64,000 bases of DNA from Trichomonas vaginalis G3 (Eukaryota > Parabasalia > Trichomonadida > Trichomonadidae). The stretch covers positions 9,061,962 to 9,125,961 of the forward strand of contig NC_067208.1 in the NCBI RefSeq assembly GCF_026262505.1. Reading direction: 5' to 3'. A program made the position numbers and the translations under genes. This document shows positions 10,629 to 19,882 of this stretch, one piece after another. The notes under the pieces were generated by a model that worked only from the letters and a program-made list of their open reading frames with translations, had not been told where the DNA came from and searched no databases. Within the stretch, counting starts at the first letter, position 1; the number at the start of each line of letters is the position of its first letter.

Positions 10629-12231
10629 ATGTACGCCGCTCAGAATATAACGCCAACAGTTTTGGATGCCATGAACGGAAATGTTTCCGAATGGTATAAC
10701 GAATGCGACAATGCCATTAGAAGGTCAGAAATAGTTCCTGGAACTTACGAATATACAACTGCTGTTTCTTATGGAAACGTAGGTGAGTTTGGAGAAGGTT
10801 CTTCAACAACAGTAGATATTGCTTGCGACAGGTTTCATATTATTTCTATTGACAACTCATTCTTATACGTGGAACAAGACATTGAAATAAAACCTTCTTC
10901 CAAGTTGTCTGACAAGAAAGGTTGCAATGGAATTTTCTATGTCGGATACCAATATGCTCCAGAAGTTTTTATGGATATAAGATATATTCTAACTCTGACT
11001 TAGTTCAAACAGTAACATGGGCAAACTATGAATGGTTCGCTTTGAGAAACTCAGTACAATCACAAGCTAGAGAACAAACAGACCAGTATGCAACTATTGA
11101 GAAAATAAGAAGACTTGACCCTAACGTTCCAGGAGTTTATGTTAACCTTTCTGGACAAACTGCAGCAGCAGTAACCAAAGTAAAACTGAAACTTAGAGTT
11201 CCTTTGTCATCTTTCCTCATCTTCAGGTTTTTAAGATACTTGCCAAACTGGGCAGGAAAAATTTCTATTGAACTTACTCCAAGCAAAAATAACTTAGTCA
11301 TTGCACCAACACAAGACCCATTCAGCATTACTGTAGCTGGAACTGGTGGAGCCAAGTTCTGTGACTTTGCAAAGACAAAGTTGACTTAGACTTTGGTTTC
11401 TCAAACCTCAACACTGAAGTAAACTATTATTTCAATGCTGCTGGAGATGCTTGGGACCCAGTTAAGTTCACATGCGAAACAGTTTGAATGCAAGAGAATA
11501 GAAAGCAGACTTGCAGTCTATATGTTGGACCCAGATATTTCAAATGCTTTAGCTGCCAAATATATTGCAGTTCACTTATGTTCCCTATACACCAAATATC
11601 TGTCAAAGACTTTGCAGGTGAAGTTGGAAACCAAAGTGCTGACCAGGTGCAAGAACAGATATTGCTTTAAACAACTGCAATGAAACATGCAGATACTATG
11701 TTTGTACTGTTCAGACGAACTATAAATGACTATTCTTGTTTTCTACCCCCGGTATTAAATATCATATAAACATAGATGGCAAATATTATCCAAGAGAAGA
11801 ATATTCTACAGTTGAAGATATGAGGTCAAACAACTTGACATTAGATGCTATGAACTTTAAACAAAAACTTCACAACAACCATTAACCCTGAAATGCAAAG
11901 TTCTATTATGCCATATGTGAAAGTATGGACTCATACAGGAGGTCAAAAAACTCAATATACAAATGGAGACCGTTCAAACTTTTGGCTTGGCATTCCATTT
12001 GCTGACTCAGAAGACTTTATGGGTGGTATTTCAACTGTTGGTACAGTTCAAATACAATATACTGGTGACAGAGACGGTCCAGATGAATTGAGAGCAAAGA
12101 AGTTTACAAAACCAATAGCACTTTTCACGGAAGATGCTCTTTTGAAGATTCGTTCGATGAAACCTGCTGGGGCTCCTCAGATTGGCATAACGACAGCTTC
12201 CATCGAGCAGATTTTGGCAGCAGGTCAGTAA
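10629..12231 (+). pseudogene. Polinton A major-capsid-type gene region, broken
   Basis: A region of about 1.6 kb that starts 33 bases after the long structural gene and runs in the same direction. It is rich in beta-strand-forming Val/Ile/Thr/Tyr patterns, as expected for a double jelly-roll capsid protein, and its length of about 530 codons suits that family. Position next to a small jelly-roll-like gene and on the capsid side of the element agrees with Polinton layouts. The assignment is by context, length and composition, with no diagnostic motif. Broken, with about four breaks. Confidence 0.55.
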
Positions 12232-12541
12232 GTTGTTCTTGAACTGACTTCTCTCCGTCAAATATTGACAGTACGCCAGTTTTGACATAATATTGTAATA
12301 AACTTACCTTTAGAATATCTGTAAGTTTTGTTGTTATATTTTTGTCTGCTTCAAGAACTTTCACCATTTCAGTTATACCAACTTTCTTTGCTTTATGAAA
12401 ATATTTAGGTTCAGCAAAGACTGCTATTCTATAACATTTTCCATTGTTTGTGTAAAGAACTATTCTGTCAATGTATTTGTATTGTTTGTGAGTATAAACT
12501 TTGTTCTGCTTCAATTCAATAAGATATCCGAATACGTCCAT
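12125..12541 (-). CDS. Unknown small protein, opposite strand to capsid genes
   Basis: A 138-residue frame starting MDVFGYLIELKQNKVYTHK. The first ~105 residues look protein-like, with alternating hydrophobic and charged residues. The last ~35 lie antisense to the end of the capsid-type region and may be chance read-through. It lies head-to-head with the next plus-strand gene, with starts 18 bases apart, so the two share an upstream region. No family recognised. Confidence 0.5.
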   Translation of the reverse strand: MDVFGYLIELKQNKVYTHKQYKYIDRIVLYTNNGKCYRIAVFAEPKYFHKAKKVGITEMVKVLEADKNITTKLTDILKVSLLQYYVKTGVLSIFDGEKSVQEQLTDLLPKSARWKLSLCQSEEPQQVSSNESSKEHLP

Positions 12542-12559
12542 CTTTTTATTCTAAGTAAA

Positions 12560-13124
12560 ATGTCATTTCCGAAAAATAGAAGCGTAAGTGTTTCAAAAGG
12601 TTTAATGGCGGTGGCAGATGTGAAGTTAAATTCACCAACTCAAACAAACAGTCAAAGTGTTATTGTCAATGTCAAAGACAGAGATGTTGAAGTGGGGAAA
12701 CCATACGAAGACGAAGATGGTATAACAATTGTTCCTGTAAAAGAACCAACATATCCTGAAGTTAACAGAGACTTAAGTTCTGTTGCAGATATTCGAAATG
12801 ACTACCAACAACTGAAAGACAAACTTCAAACTCAGGAGAAGATTTGTCAAGCTTTAAGTATAATGTTAAACTTGGTCGAACACAACCCTGTAAAAGTGAA
12901 CTCATATGTCATTGCACCTCATGAAGTTTTGAAAAGAACTATTGAAACTTTTGACAGAGGCAGACGATATAAACATCAAAGAAATAGAACCCGACATTAG
13001 TTGCTGTGGTGTTTCATATAATGTCATTGACAAGATATACGTTATGAAAGGAGGTGAAACGTTGAACTTAAAATATAGTTTCCCAGACGTTATAAAATAT
13101 TTGACGACCACAACATTTCATTAA
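12560..13124 (+). pseudogene. Coiled-coil Polinton protein with a homologue in block B, broken
   Basis: Contains a Pro-Glu-Val-Asn turn (TYPEVNRD), a central coiled coil (YQQLKDKLQTQEKICQALS), then an ADDINIKEI motif and a C-terminal YVMKGGETLNLKYSFP block. The same order of motifs is in the whole gene at 41997-42533 of block B, so this is a conserved trichomonad Polinton gene. It lies between capsid-type genes, so a virion role is possible, but its function is unknown. The start at MSFPKNRSV is preferred to an earlier in-frame Met because its upstream bases and the homologue's length fit. About one break. Confidence 0.6.
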
Positions 13125-13142
13125 AGTTTAGTTGCTAAGTAA

Positions 13143-13937
13143 ATGGCAGAAGACATAATGGTTTATACTATTACGACTAAAAACCCTGAGTCATATAATT
13201 CTATAACAACAAACTTACAAAGTCCTCAAGGACGATATTGTAAACTAACCTTAAACACAATGACGACTAAAGCCTGTTTTGCTCTTTTGACACCAGAAGA
13301 CTTTATTGTTGTGAATGGTAAAAAATACTCCTTTGAAGATACTTACTCAGATATACCACCAACAGGTTTTGTTGACTTATTTAATACTTTAAGTACGGGG
13401 TAACATGTGCTGCAACTAGAGCAGGTTTCATTATGTTTGGATGTCCGACTGAGTTTACTATAAACGATATGAGCTATAATACAAAACTTATTTCTGGTTT
13501 TTACTACCAACAGTTTCCTATAACAGGAAAAGGTGTCATACAAGGAATGTCTATTCCATTGACATTAAGCACACAATCTTATATATTGTTTCAAACTTAG
13601 GTTCAAAGTGTATTCGAATGTCGACAGAAACTATTATGACCAAAAGATACTTATGCGTATAAACAATACTTTCTCTGCTGGTTTGCCTATTGTTCATTCG
13701 AATGCAGAATTTTCAACCTTAGTGAACTCAAACACTTTGGCAAGTATAACGTTGACATTAGTTGACGCAAACTTTGTTCCTGTAAAACTTTTATGTCCTA
13801 TGTATTTGTCAATGACGGCAGAAAGTTTCGAATTGGAAGATGCAACTGGTGAAAGTATTGTATTACAAGAACAACTTCAACAACAAATAGCTCAAGAACA
13901 ACAAATGCAACAAATGCAACAACAAAGTCAAGAATAA
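13143..13937 (+). pseudogene. Polinton A penton-type small capsid gene region, broken
   Basis: A region of about 265 codons just downstream of the coiled-coil gene. It is rich in Thr/Ser/Val strands (SITLTLVDANFVPVKLL) and ends in a Gln-rich tail (QQQIAQEQQMQQMQQQ). Length and position next to the capsid-type gene suit the single jelly-roll minor capsid (penton) protein of Polintons. This is an inference from context. Broken, with about two breaks. Confidence 0.45.
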
Positions 13938-13966
13938 AAAAATAATATTTTTTTTTTTTTATAAAA

Positions 13967-15200
13967 ATGTACAGAATAGATGTTTCAGATTTTTATGACT
14001 TCCAAGCATTCAGAAATATGTGTCCATTTAGAGACTATAACAAAGCAGTCGAGAATTTGAAACGTTTAGTCATTTATGTCGACTCTGCCCCAGAATGTTA
14101 TGTCATGAAAAGAATGGGATGTTGTCTTTACAAACCAAGAGCAACAATAGTTTCAGAACAAGAATGTAGACAGAAACTTAAGAAAATAAAAGTTGTACAA
14201 GTTGGAATGAAGATGTTAGATGCTTGGGATATCTTATTGTCAAAGTTAGAAGATTTTTCAGTTCGTGGTATAAAGTTCTATACACCTTCTCCAAACTTCT
14301 ATTCTATCTTCACTGGATATAAATACGAACAAGTAGAATGGAAAGAAAATATTATAGAAGCTTGGTTAGACCATGTCAAAGAAATTATATGCAATGGAAA
14401 CGAAAGAGTCTATGAGTATATCTTATGTTGGTTTGCAAATATCTTACAACATCCAAGTGCTAAAAATGAAACTGCTCTCATTATAATAGGAAAACAAGGA
14501 ACTGGTAAGAATACTTTCTTTACAGATATTTTGTGCAAACTGTTAGAAGGTTATTCGAATCCGAATATGACAAACTTAGAAAACATCTGTGGCAAGTTTA
14601 ACTCCTCAATAGAGAATATGAAACTTATAGTTTGCAATGAACTTCAAAGTATAGATACAACAAAAGTTTTGAACTCAGATGCTTTGAAGAGTCTTATAAC
14701 AGACAAAGTTGGAGTTGTTGAAAGAAAGTATAAAGACCAAAGAGTTTGTGAAAATGTTGCAAACTTCATTATGGTTTCAAAAATGCTGTTCCGATGAAGT
14801 TAGAAAGTTCTGACAGAAGATATGTAGTTGTCAGAACGTCAGATTCTCATATGCAAGATACAGAATATTTTGACGACTTAGCAGAACTTTGACATCTGAC
14901 TTTTACAACCACTTGTTCTCATATTTCATGACATTAGATATTTCTAAGTTCAATCCAAGACAAATTCCACATACCGAAGAGAGACAAACATTGTTAGAAG
15001 CAAACAAGAGTGTATATGAACTGTTCATAGAAGAAAGCGACTTTGAGTGTTTAGATGAAAGGTCATTGTACGATTCGTATAAACAATATTGTCAAGAATA
15101 TGGTTATATGGCAGCTTCTAAACGTACATTCTTGGCAAATGTCAAAAGTCTTTTAGATGTTCAGAATGGTGTATATACAAAGAAAAATCTTTCTGAGTAA
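13967..15200 (+). pseudogene. Polinton A SF3/D5-type helicase, broken
   Basis: A replication helicase of the superfamily 3 (D5-like) group. The Walker A loop is seen as GKQGTGKN, an acidic Walker B-type strand as LIVCNELQ, and a sensor-type NFIMVS follows. The closest relative in the window is the C-terminal half of 52212-54524, with shared blocks before the Walker A (YKYE, ICWFANILQHPS-like). There the helicase is fused to a primase-polymerase domain. No primase part is recognisable at this locus. It would unwind DNA for protein-primed replication by the element's PolB. About two breaks. Confidence 0.8.
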
Positions 15201-15203
15201 ATT

Positions 15204-15221
15204 TAAAAAAATATTTTTTTA
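15204..15221. terminator. AT palindrome between helicase and next gene
   Basis: A perfect 18-bp palindrome (T, seven A, TA, seven T, A) lies just past the helicase stop and before the start at 15235. It could form an RNA hairpin at the 3' end, or act as an AT-rich promoter, or both. Similar palindromes mark other junctions in both Polinton blocks. Confidence 0.35.
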
Positions 15222-15234
15222 TCCGATAGAAAAG

Positions 15235-15654
15235 ATGACGAAATATATTTCAGTAAACAAGTACATGTCAGGACTTAAAGAAGAACTAGACCCATTCACA
15301 TATTTGAATGTTTACTTCTACCATTTTGAAAAGTCTTCATTCAGCAAAGTTTGGAACATCGAACCAGTTAAGTTTGCTATTGTGACTAAAAATGGTGCGA
15401 AATTTGAAGACTTAGACATAGAAGGTTTGTTAACAGTCAAAGAAAGTTTTGACAGAAGGTTCTCAAACCTTAAAGAAGGCAAAGCATACAAACTTGTTAT
15501 ACCTTATGAACCAAAGAAGACAGACGACTATGAATATTATGAGTCTAAAGTTGTAGAAGTTCAAGGTAAATTGGGTAAAAAGATTTTAGAGTCTAAGCCA
15601 GTGTTTACTCCTAAAGAGGAAGAGAACATTGACATTGACCCAGAAATGTTCTAA
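15235..15654 (+). CDS. Unknown 139-residue Polinton protein
   Basis: Starts MTKYISVNKYMSGL and ends with an acidic tail (EENIDIDPEMF). I preferred this ATG over an upstream in-frame one because the upstream stretch is the AT-rich promoter-like spacer. It has a mix of charged residues and strands typical of a small soluble protein, and the C-terminal third (VVEVQGKLGKKIL) could fold as an OB-like barrel, which is speculative. It sits between helicase and packaging ATPase genes and looks whole. No family recognised. Confidence 0.65.
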   Translation: MTKYISVNKYMSGLKEELDPFTYLNVYFYHFEKSSFSKVWNIEPVKFAIVTKNGAKFEDLDIEGLLTVKESFDRRFSNLKEGKAYKLVIPYEPKKTDDYEYYESKVVEVQGKLGKKILESKPVFTPKEEENIDIDPEMF

Positions 15655-15672
15655 AAATAAAATTTTATTTTT
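15653..15672. terminator. Perfect 20-bp palindrome between convergent genes
   Basis: AAAAATAAAATTTTATTTTT lies exactly where the plus-strand gene ending at 15654 and the minus-strand gene ending at 15671 meet. Being symmetric, it could end both transcripts as a hairpin. It may also be chance in an AT-rich spacer. Confidence 0.4.
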
Positions 15673-16120
15673 ACATGTCAAATTTCTTTTTCTCTGGAAC
15701 TGGTTCAGGTTCTTTCTTCTCTTCTTCTTTTTTCTCTTTCTTTTCTTTCTTCTTCTTTTCTGGTGGAGTTATGTCAAATTTGGCGCAACTATATTTATGT
15801 AAAAGTTCTTTGTCCTTTAATAGCTCATCTATTCTGTTTTCTATTTCATCTTCAAGAACAGCGCATGTGTCTTCTTTGCATTCTAAGAACTTTTGTTGGA
15901 CTTCATCTTTCCAATCGGCGTCATCTCTGTCAACAAGTCTGTCATTGACAAATTTTAAGACTGCGCTTTGTAATGTTTTATGGTTCTTGTCATATTCCCA
16001 GAAACAGAACTTTAGAACAAATTCACCTTTCTTGTTTACACTATGTAAGATTTTATGGTCGACAGATGTTTTGCTGTCGAAAAGTTTGTCTCGAATATAG
16101 ATAGCGAAATCGCTAGACAT
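15671..16120 (-). CDS. Unknown 149-residue Polinton protein with Lys/Glu tail
   Basis: Starts MSSDFAIYIRDKLFDSK. The first ~110 residues look globular and the last ~35 are a Lys/Glu/Pro-rich tail (PPEKKKKEKKEKKEEEKK) typical of nucleic-acid or scaffold contacts. It is convergent with 15235-15654 and divergent from the packaging ATPase, whose start lies 36 bases away, so one short AT-rich stretch must serve both genes. Looks whole. Function unknown. Confidence 0.65.
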   Translation of the reverse strand: MSSDFAIYIRDKLFDSKTSVDHKILHSVNKKGEFVLKFCFWEYDKNHKTLQSAVLKFVNDRLVDRDDADWKDEVQQKFLECKEDTCAVLEDEIENRIDELLKDKELLHKYSCAKFDITPPEKKKKEKKEKKEEEKKEPEPVPEKKKFDM

Positions 16121-16156
16121 TTTCTAAAAGATAAAAATTTTAATTTTTCTAAAAAT

Positions 16157-17029
16157 ATGTTAGAAAAAAAGTTTGCTGACATTGACAAGAAATTTGAGAA
16201 TGTTTTAAACAAGAACAAGAGGAAGTTAGAAAATGCTCAGATAAAGCCTATACATGACAAGTTCTTATTTGCTCAGAATGGTATAACAGGTCTAATTGCA
16301 CCACCTGGGTCGGGTAAGACTTTCACTTATCTTAAAATGGCTGCACAACAACAAGAACTAGATGAGAAGAACCCATTCTATGAGTTAGTTGTCATTTGTA
16401 GTACTTCTGGTCAATTTGACCAAACCGTCAATTCGTTCAAAGATATTATAAAGAAGTCTAAGTTAGTATGTATAAAGGATACTGAGTTGTTAGATTGGAT
16501 AAAGAAGTACCAAAGAAGGGTTTTGAAGTACAATGCTATAAATGAGTATATAAATTCTAAGTTTAAAGACCCAAATGAGGAAATGCAGAGAATATTAGAG
16601 AAGAAACACTTCAGAAACAAACAGAAAGAGATAGAATACATTTCGAAGAAATTGCAATCTTACGATTGGAAGACTTACCCTCATAGATGTCTTCTTATCT
16701 TAGATGACTTTGCTTCTCATCCTTTGCTTAAGAATAGAGAACAAGATATGTGTCGAATTCTTAAGAAGCTCAGACACTTTAACATCTCAGTTGTCATTTG
16801 TGTACAGACAGCCAAGAGTTTAAGTAAGGATGTAAAGAGAATACTTACTGACATTGTACTTTTCCCCGGATTGTCCGAAGACGATTTCATGGAACTTATG
16901 AAAGAGTCCATGGCAGGTAAGTTTGACAGATATGAACTATGGGAGAAATATAAAGTCATACAAGACCCTCATACTTCTTTCAGAATTCATATCTACGCAA
17001 ACAAAGTTCAAATTGTAAAAAGTCAATAA
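16157..17029 (+). CDS. Polinton A packaging ATPase (A32/FtsK-HerA type)
   Basis: A genome-packaging ATPase that would pump element DNA into capsids. The Walker A loop is APPGSGKT early in the protein, and the Walker B strand is LLILDDFAS, followed by a conserved VVICVQ strand with a glutamine suited to the arginine/glutamine switch region. Length, 290 residues from the ATG at 16157, fits the Polinton ATPase family. An earlier in-frame Met lies within the opposite gene and is less likely. The gene looks whole and sits centrally, as usual beside the small capsid-side genes. Confidence 0.85.
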   Translation: MLEKKFADIDKKFENVLNKNKRKLENAQIKPIHDKFLFAQNGITGLIAPPGSGKTFTYLKMAAQQQELDEKNPFYELVVICSTSGQFDQTVNSFKDIIKKSKLVCIKDTELLDWIKKYQRRVLKYNAINEYINSKFKDPNEEMQRILEKKHFRNKQKEIEYISKKLQSYDWKTYPHRCLLILDDFASHPLLKNREQDMCRILKKLRHFNISVVICVQTAKSLSKDVKRILTDIVLFPGLSEDDFMELMKESMAGKFDRYELWEKYKVIQDPHTSFRIHIYANKVQIVKSQ

Positions 17030-17044
17030 AAATAAATGGTTCAT

Positions 17045-17883
17045 CTACCCTACTTGTTTGAAGTTGTCAAAATACTCTGTTATTTTTTCTTTCAGTAGCG
17101 GTAAGTCTTCTTTGAAGGTAAGTATTGTACAACCTTTCATATCATAGTGTGTTTGAGGTAACGTATCTTGAACTATTTGTTTCACATCTTCATTTGGGGT
17201 CATTGAAATCGGTAAGTTTTCGCGATAGAACCAATTTCTGTCAGATTTGTAAATCTTAGCAAGGTCGTAAAAGCTTTTGTTGTTTCTTCTGACTAAATGC
17301 AACATAACCATATCTTTATCTTCTTCATTTTCCATCTCTTCAGTATAAATCATATACTTATAGTTCTTTTCCTTTCCTTTTGGTACCGAACGTGGTATTC
17401 TTTTTTGAATGCCTTTGTCTTTTGCTTCAAGCTTGTTTTCCATCTCTTCACGTTCTTGTCTATGAATTTCGTCAAGAAGTCTGTAAATATACCAAGCATA
17501 ACGAGGCGAAGCCCACATTGCAACAGCATTTACAAGAAGTCTATGTACATAATATCCTCTCAAACCGTTTGGCAATTTTTCACGATTTTCATAGAGTTTT
17601 GGCGACTGGGGTTTTCTCGTAGTCGCTGTTCTTCACTGTTTTCAGAAAAAAGTATGTCTCGCTGTGCTTCGCTCAAAAGTTCTTGTGTGCTTTGGTTCCT
17701 AAACCAGTCTTGTGGTTTCTTAGTATCTGGAGCAAAACATGCTGTCAAAATACTTTGCATTTGGTACATATCGTCTTTGACCGAACGAATGAGACGGAGT
17801 TGTTTGTTAAACTGTATGTACTCGTATTCTTCATTTATAGCTTCATGGACTATAACTGTTGTTGTGTTCTCTGTTGTTGACAT
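17045..17883 (-). pseudogene. KilA-N-type DNA-binding protein, Polinton A, broken
   Basis: The head holds FNKQLRLIRSV, a typical first KilA-N strand block, and the middle holds GYYVHRLLVNAVAMWASP, matching the His-Leu-x-x-x-hydrophobic-x-W-x-S-P block of KilA-N domains. Large DNA viruses and phages use such proteins as DNA-binding regulators. The start MSTTENTTT is placed just after the shared upstream block. The C-terminal half is charged. A short duplicate of part of this gene lies at 17999-18110. About one break. Confidence 0.65.
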
Positions 17884-17892
17884 TACTGTCTT

Positions 17893-17962
17893 TACATACA
17901 AAATAAAAAAATAAATAAAAATAAAACTAACTTTATTTTTTCTATCTTAAGGAAATTCATGA
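17893..17962 (-). promoter_or_regulatory. Shared 70-bp upstream block, copy 1
   Basis: A 70-bp AT-rich stretch immediately upstream of the KilA-N start at 17883. It is identical base for base with 19354-19423 upstream of another minus-strand gene. Related blocks precede genes at 54524 and 60596, and on the plus strand the gene at 46270. It reads (minus strand) as an AAAATAAAGTTAG box, a T-rich tract, then TTTTGTATGTAA just before the ATG. A promoter role is inferred. Confidence 0.5.
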
Positions 17963-17998
17963 TTTTTGTGCTGAATTCAATAAAAATATAATTTAGGT

Positions 17999-18110
17999 GA
18001 AGCCCACATTGCAACAGCATTTACAAGAAGTCTATGTACATAATATCCTTTCAAACCAGGAGCCAAATTCTTGCGATTTTCGTACGGAATCTCTTCTCTC
18101 GGTTTTCCGA
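17999..18110 (-). pseudogene. Duplicate scrap of the KilA-N gene
   Basis: About 110 bases nearly matching 17505-17600 of the adjacent KilA-N gene, including the conserved His/Trp block. It is set between copies of the AATTCA...TTTAGGTGA intergenic repeat. It looks like a leftover of cassette duplication or recombination and is far too short to be a gene. Confidence 0.7.
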
Positions 18111-18171
18111 GGGAAGCAATCATATGAGGAAATTCATGATTTTTGTGCTGAATTCAATAAAAATAATGTTT

Positions 18172-18207
18172 AGGTGAAGAGGTGAGATTTCCCCTCTTTT
18201 TTCACCT
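18172..18207. terminator. GGTGA hairpin, copy 1
   Basis: A long inverted repeat with arms AGGTGAAGAGG-type and its complement. It is one of four copies in 18.1-19.9 kb. Here it follows the duplicated KilA-N scrap. Confidence 0.45.
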
Positions 18208-18349
18208 CATTTCTACCCCAGTTATTTTATAAACGTTTCACATGGTAAACGTTATTTTTTAAATTTTGTGAAAACTCAACGGTTTGATACATGCCCTAAA
18301 AATTATTTTACTCAGAATTTTGTTGCTGAATTCAATAAAAATATATTTT

Positions 18350-18385
18350 AGGTGAAGAGGTGAGATTTCACCTCTTTTTTCACCT
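18350..18385. terminator. GGTGA hairpin, copy 2, 3' of the 18406 gene
   Basis: Starts about 20 bases past the stop of the minus-strand gene that ends at 18406. The arms pair AGGTGA and AGAGGTGA with TCACCTCT and TCACCT, with a small loop and a bulge. The position suggests a transcript 3'-end signal. Confidence 0.5.
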
Positions 18386-18405
18386 AATTTTTCACCCCAG
18401 TTATT

Positions 18406-19344
18406 TTATAAGCGTTTTACATGAATTGTACGATGTATATTTGAAATCCTAAACAGTTTTGTAGCTTCTATTTCTTCTTTTAGTACATCGAATGTTTTAA
18501 CAATGCCGAAAGTTTCTTTATACTTCTTCTTGACGTCAGATAGAAGGAAATCGTCAGCAGTTGGATAGTTTTTGTTCAGAAATTCTAACATGTCCATTTT
18601 ATTTTCTACCGGCTTCTCTGCTTCTTTCTTTAAATCTGCATAGTCGTTTCTCATTCTTTCTATCTCGTTGACGGAGTAGTTATATCTCCTCATTGCCGCT
18701 TTACATTTAGAACATTGCGGGTTCATTTTTGCGTTATATTCTGAAACCTTACCTGCTAAAACAACCAAGGCGTCAATGGTTTTCTTTAAATCTGAAGCAG
18801 TTGGTTTTATCTGTTCATGCCATACCTTACCTCTTCTATCTTTATCTCTTATCTGCCATACACATTTTGCAGCTAATGAAACAAAGTTGTCGTATGTCTT
18901 AAACTCCCCAGATTTATATATGTCAGAGATGTTCTTATATACCATGTCGCAATCTTTGTCCATAACTTTATGGTTGCAATGAAAACCAAGGAATTCATAA
19001 TTTACCTTTCGTATGAACTTCTTTATTTCTACTGAGTCAGTTGCTTTGACTTCAATTTCATCGAATTCAGGAATAGTGAGCTTTTGTTGTTGGATTTCAG
19101 GCAATTTGGGTAAATGGTCAATAATGTCCTGCATTTCATAAAGATACTGTTCATTTGTTTCATCTTTCGCACTACAGTCTAAATTACTTGTTAAAAGTTC
19201 CTGCTTTATCTTCTGGATTTCTGTTTCGAAAGTATATGAAGAAGGAATGAAGCTTTTCATCTCTATTAACATAGATGTTGGATTCATGACTAACGAGTTT
19301 GGTGCTGTAGTTGTTTGAATTGTTGTTGTGCCGATTGTTGACAT
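18406..19344 (-). CDS. Unknown 312-residue Polinton A protein
   Basis: Starts MSTIGTTTIQTTTAP. This start was chosen because an earlier in-frame Met falls inside the shared upstream block. The body is helical and charged with a CSKCKAAMRRYNYS segment and a C-terminal segment resembling a small DNA-binding or coiled-coil region. The opening Met-Ser-Thr...Thr-Thr-Thr run resembles the head of the neighbouring KilA-N gene, and the upstream 70 bp are identical, so the 5' ends of the two genes were duplicated. Looks whole. Function unknown; a regulatory role alongside KilA-N proteins is a guess. Confidence 0.65.
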   Translation of the reverse strand: MSTIGTTTIQTTTAPNSLVMNPTSMLIEMKSFIPSSYTFETEIQKIKQELLTSNLDCSAKDETNEQYLYEMQDIIDHLPKLPEIQQQKLTIPEFDEIEVKATDSVEIKKFIRKVNYEFLGFHCNHKVMDKDCDMVYKNISDIYKSGEFKTYDNFVSLAAKCVWQIRDKDRRGKVWHEQIKPTASDLKKTIDALVVLAGKVSEYNAKMNPQCSKCKAAMRRYNYSVNEIERMRNDYADLKKEAEKPVENKMDMLEFLNKNYPTADDFLLSDVKKKYKETFGIVKTFDVLKEEIEATKLFRISNIHRTIHVKRL

Positions 19345-19353
19345 ATCTGTTCT

Positions 19354-19423
19354 TACATACAAAATAAAAAAATAAATAAAAATAAAACTAACTTTATTTT
19401 TTCTATCTTAAGGAAATTCATGA
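19354..19423 (-). promoter_or_regulatory. Shared 70-bp upstream block, copy 2
   Basis: Identical to 17893-17962 and placed the same distance from the start codon of the gene at 19344. Confidence 0.5.
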
Positions 19424-19434
19424 AAATTCAAGAG

Positions 19435-19469
19435 GGTGAAAAAAGAGGTGAAATCTCACCTCTTCACCT
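19435..19469. terminator. GGTGA hairpin, copy 3
   Basis: Opposite orientation to copies 1 and 2. It abuts the stop of the KilA-N fragment that ends at 19468. The arms are nearly perfect complements. Confidence 0.5.
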
Positions 19470-19695
19470 AAATTATATTTTTGCTGAATTCAGCAACAAA
19501 ATGAACGAGGTCAGGATGTATGTAAATACATTTGAATTCATTCATAACACCCTTTGTAAGCTCATAAAATGCTTGTTTTGAGGTCGAGCCACTTTTGGCT
19601 CCACCGTATTCTTTCAACCAAAACTCAAGAATTTCCTGCATGAATTTTGTATAAAAAGCAACCGTCTGAATTCCGGCGGTTGCTATATTCTTCAC
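19468..19695 (-). pseudogene. KilA-N gene fragment nearly identical to the block B copy
   Basis: Encodes the LEFWLKEYGGAKSGSTSKQ...IHPDLVHFVAEF part of a KilA-N domain. About 150 bases (19493-19643) match 60271-60420 in block B with only a handful of differences, although the two Polintons are otherwise strongly diverged. It is a partial cassette and not a whole gene. Confidence 0.8.
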
Positions 19696-19844
19696 AAAAT
19701 GCCTTATAATACTCTTCCCAGGACTTATTTTCCAACAACTTTCTAAAGTCTTTCCTAAACTGACTGACTGACTGACGGCACAAAGTGGCTTAACGAAAAC
19801 ATTAATATATAAAATTCATGAAAATTCAAGAGGGTGAAAAAACA

Positions 19845-19879
19845 GGTGAAAAAAGAGGTGAAATCTCACCTCTTCACCT
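19845..19879. terminator. GGTGA hairpin, copy 4, 3' of the 19883 gene
   Basis: Ends 3 bases past the stop of the minus-strand Pro/Gln-rich gene at 19883 (in transcript direction). Same arms as copy 3. Confidence 0.5.
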
Positions 19880-19882
19880 AAA

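Noticed and set aside
15675-16100. Phe/Ser-rich plus-strand frame
   Set aside because: Antisense shadow of the minus-strand gene 15671-16120 with its Lys/Glu tail.
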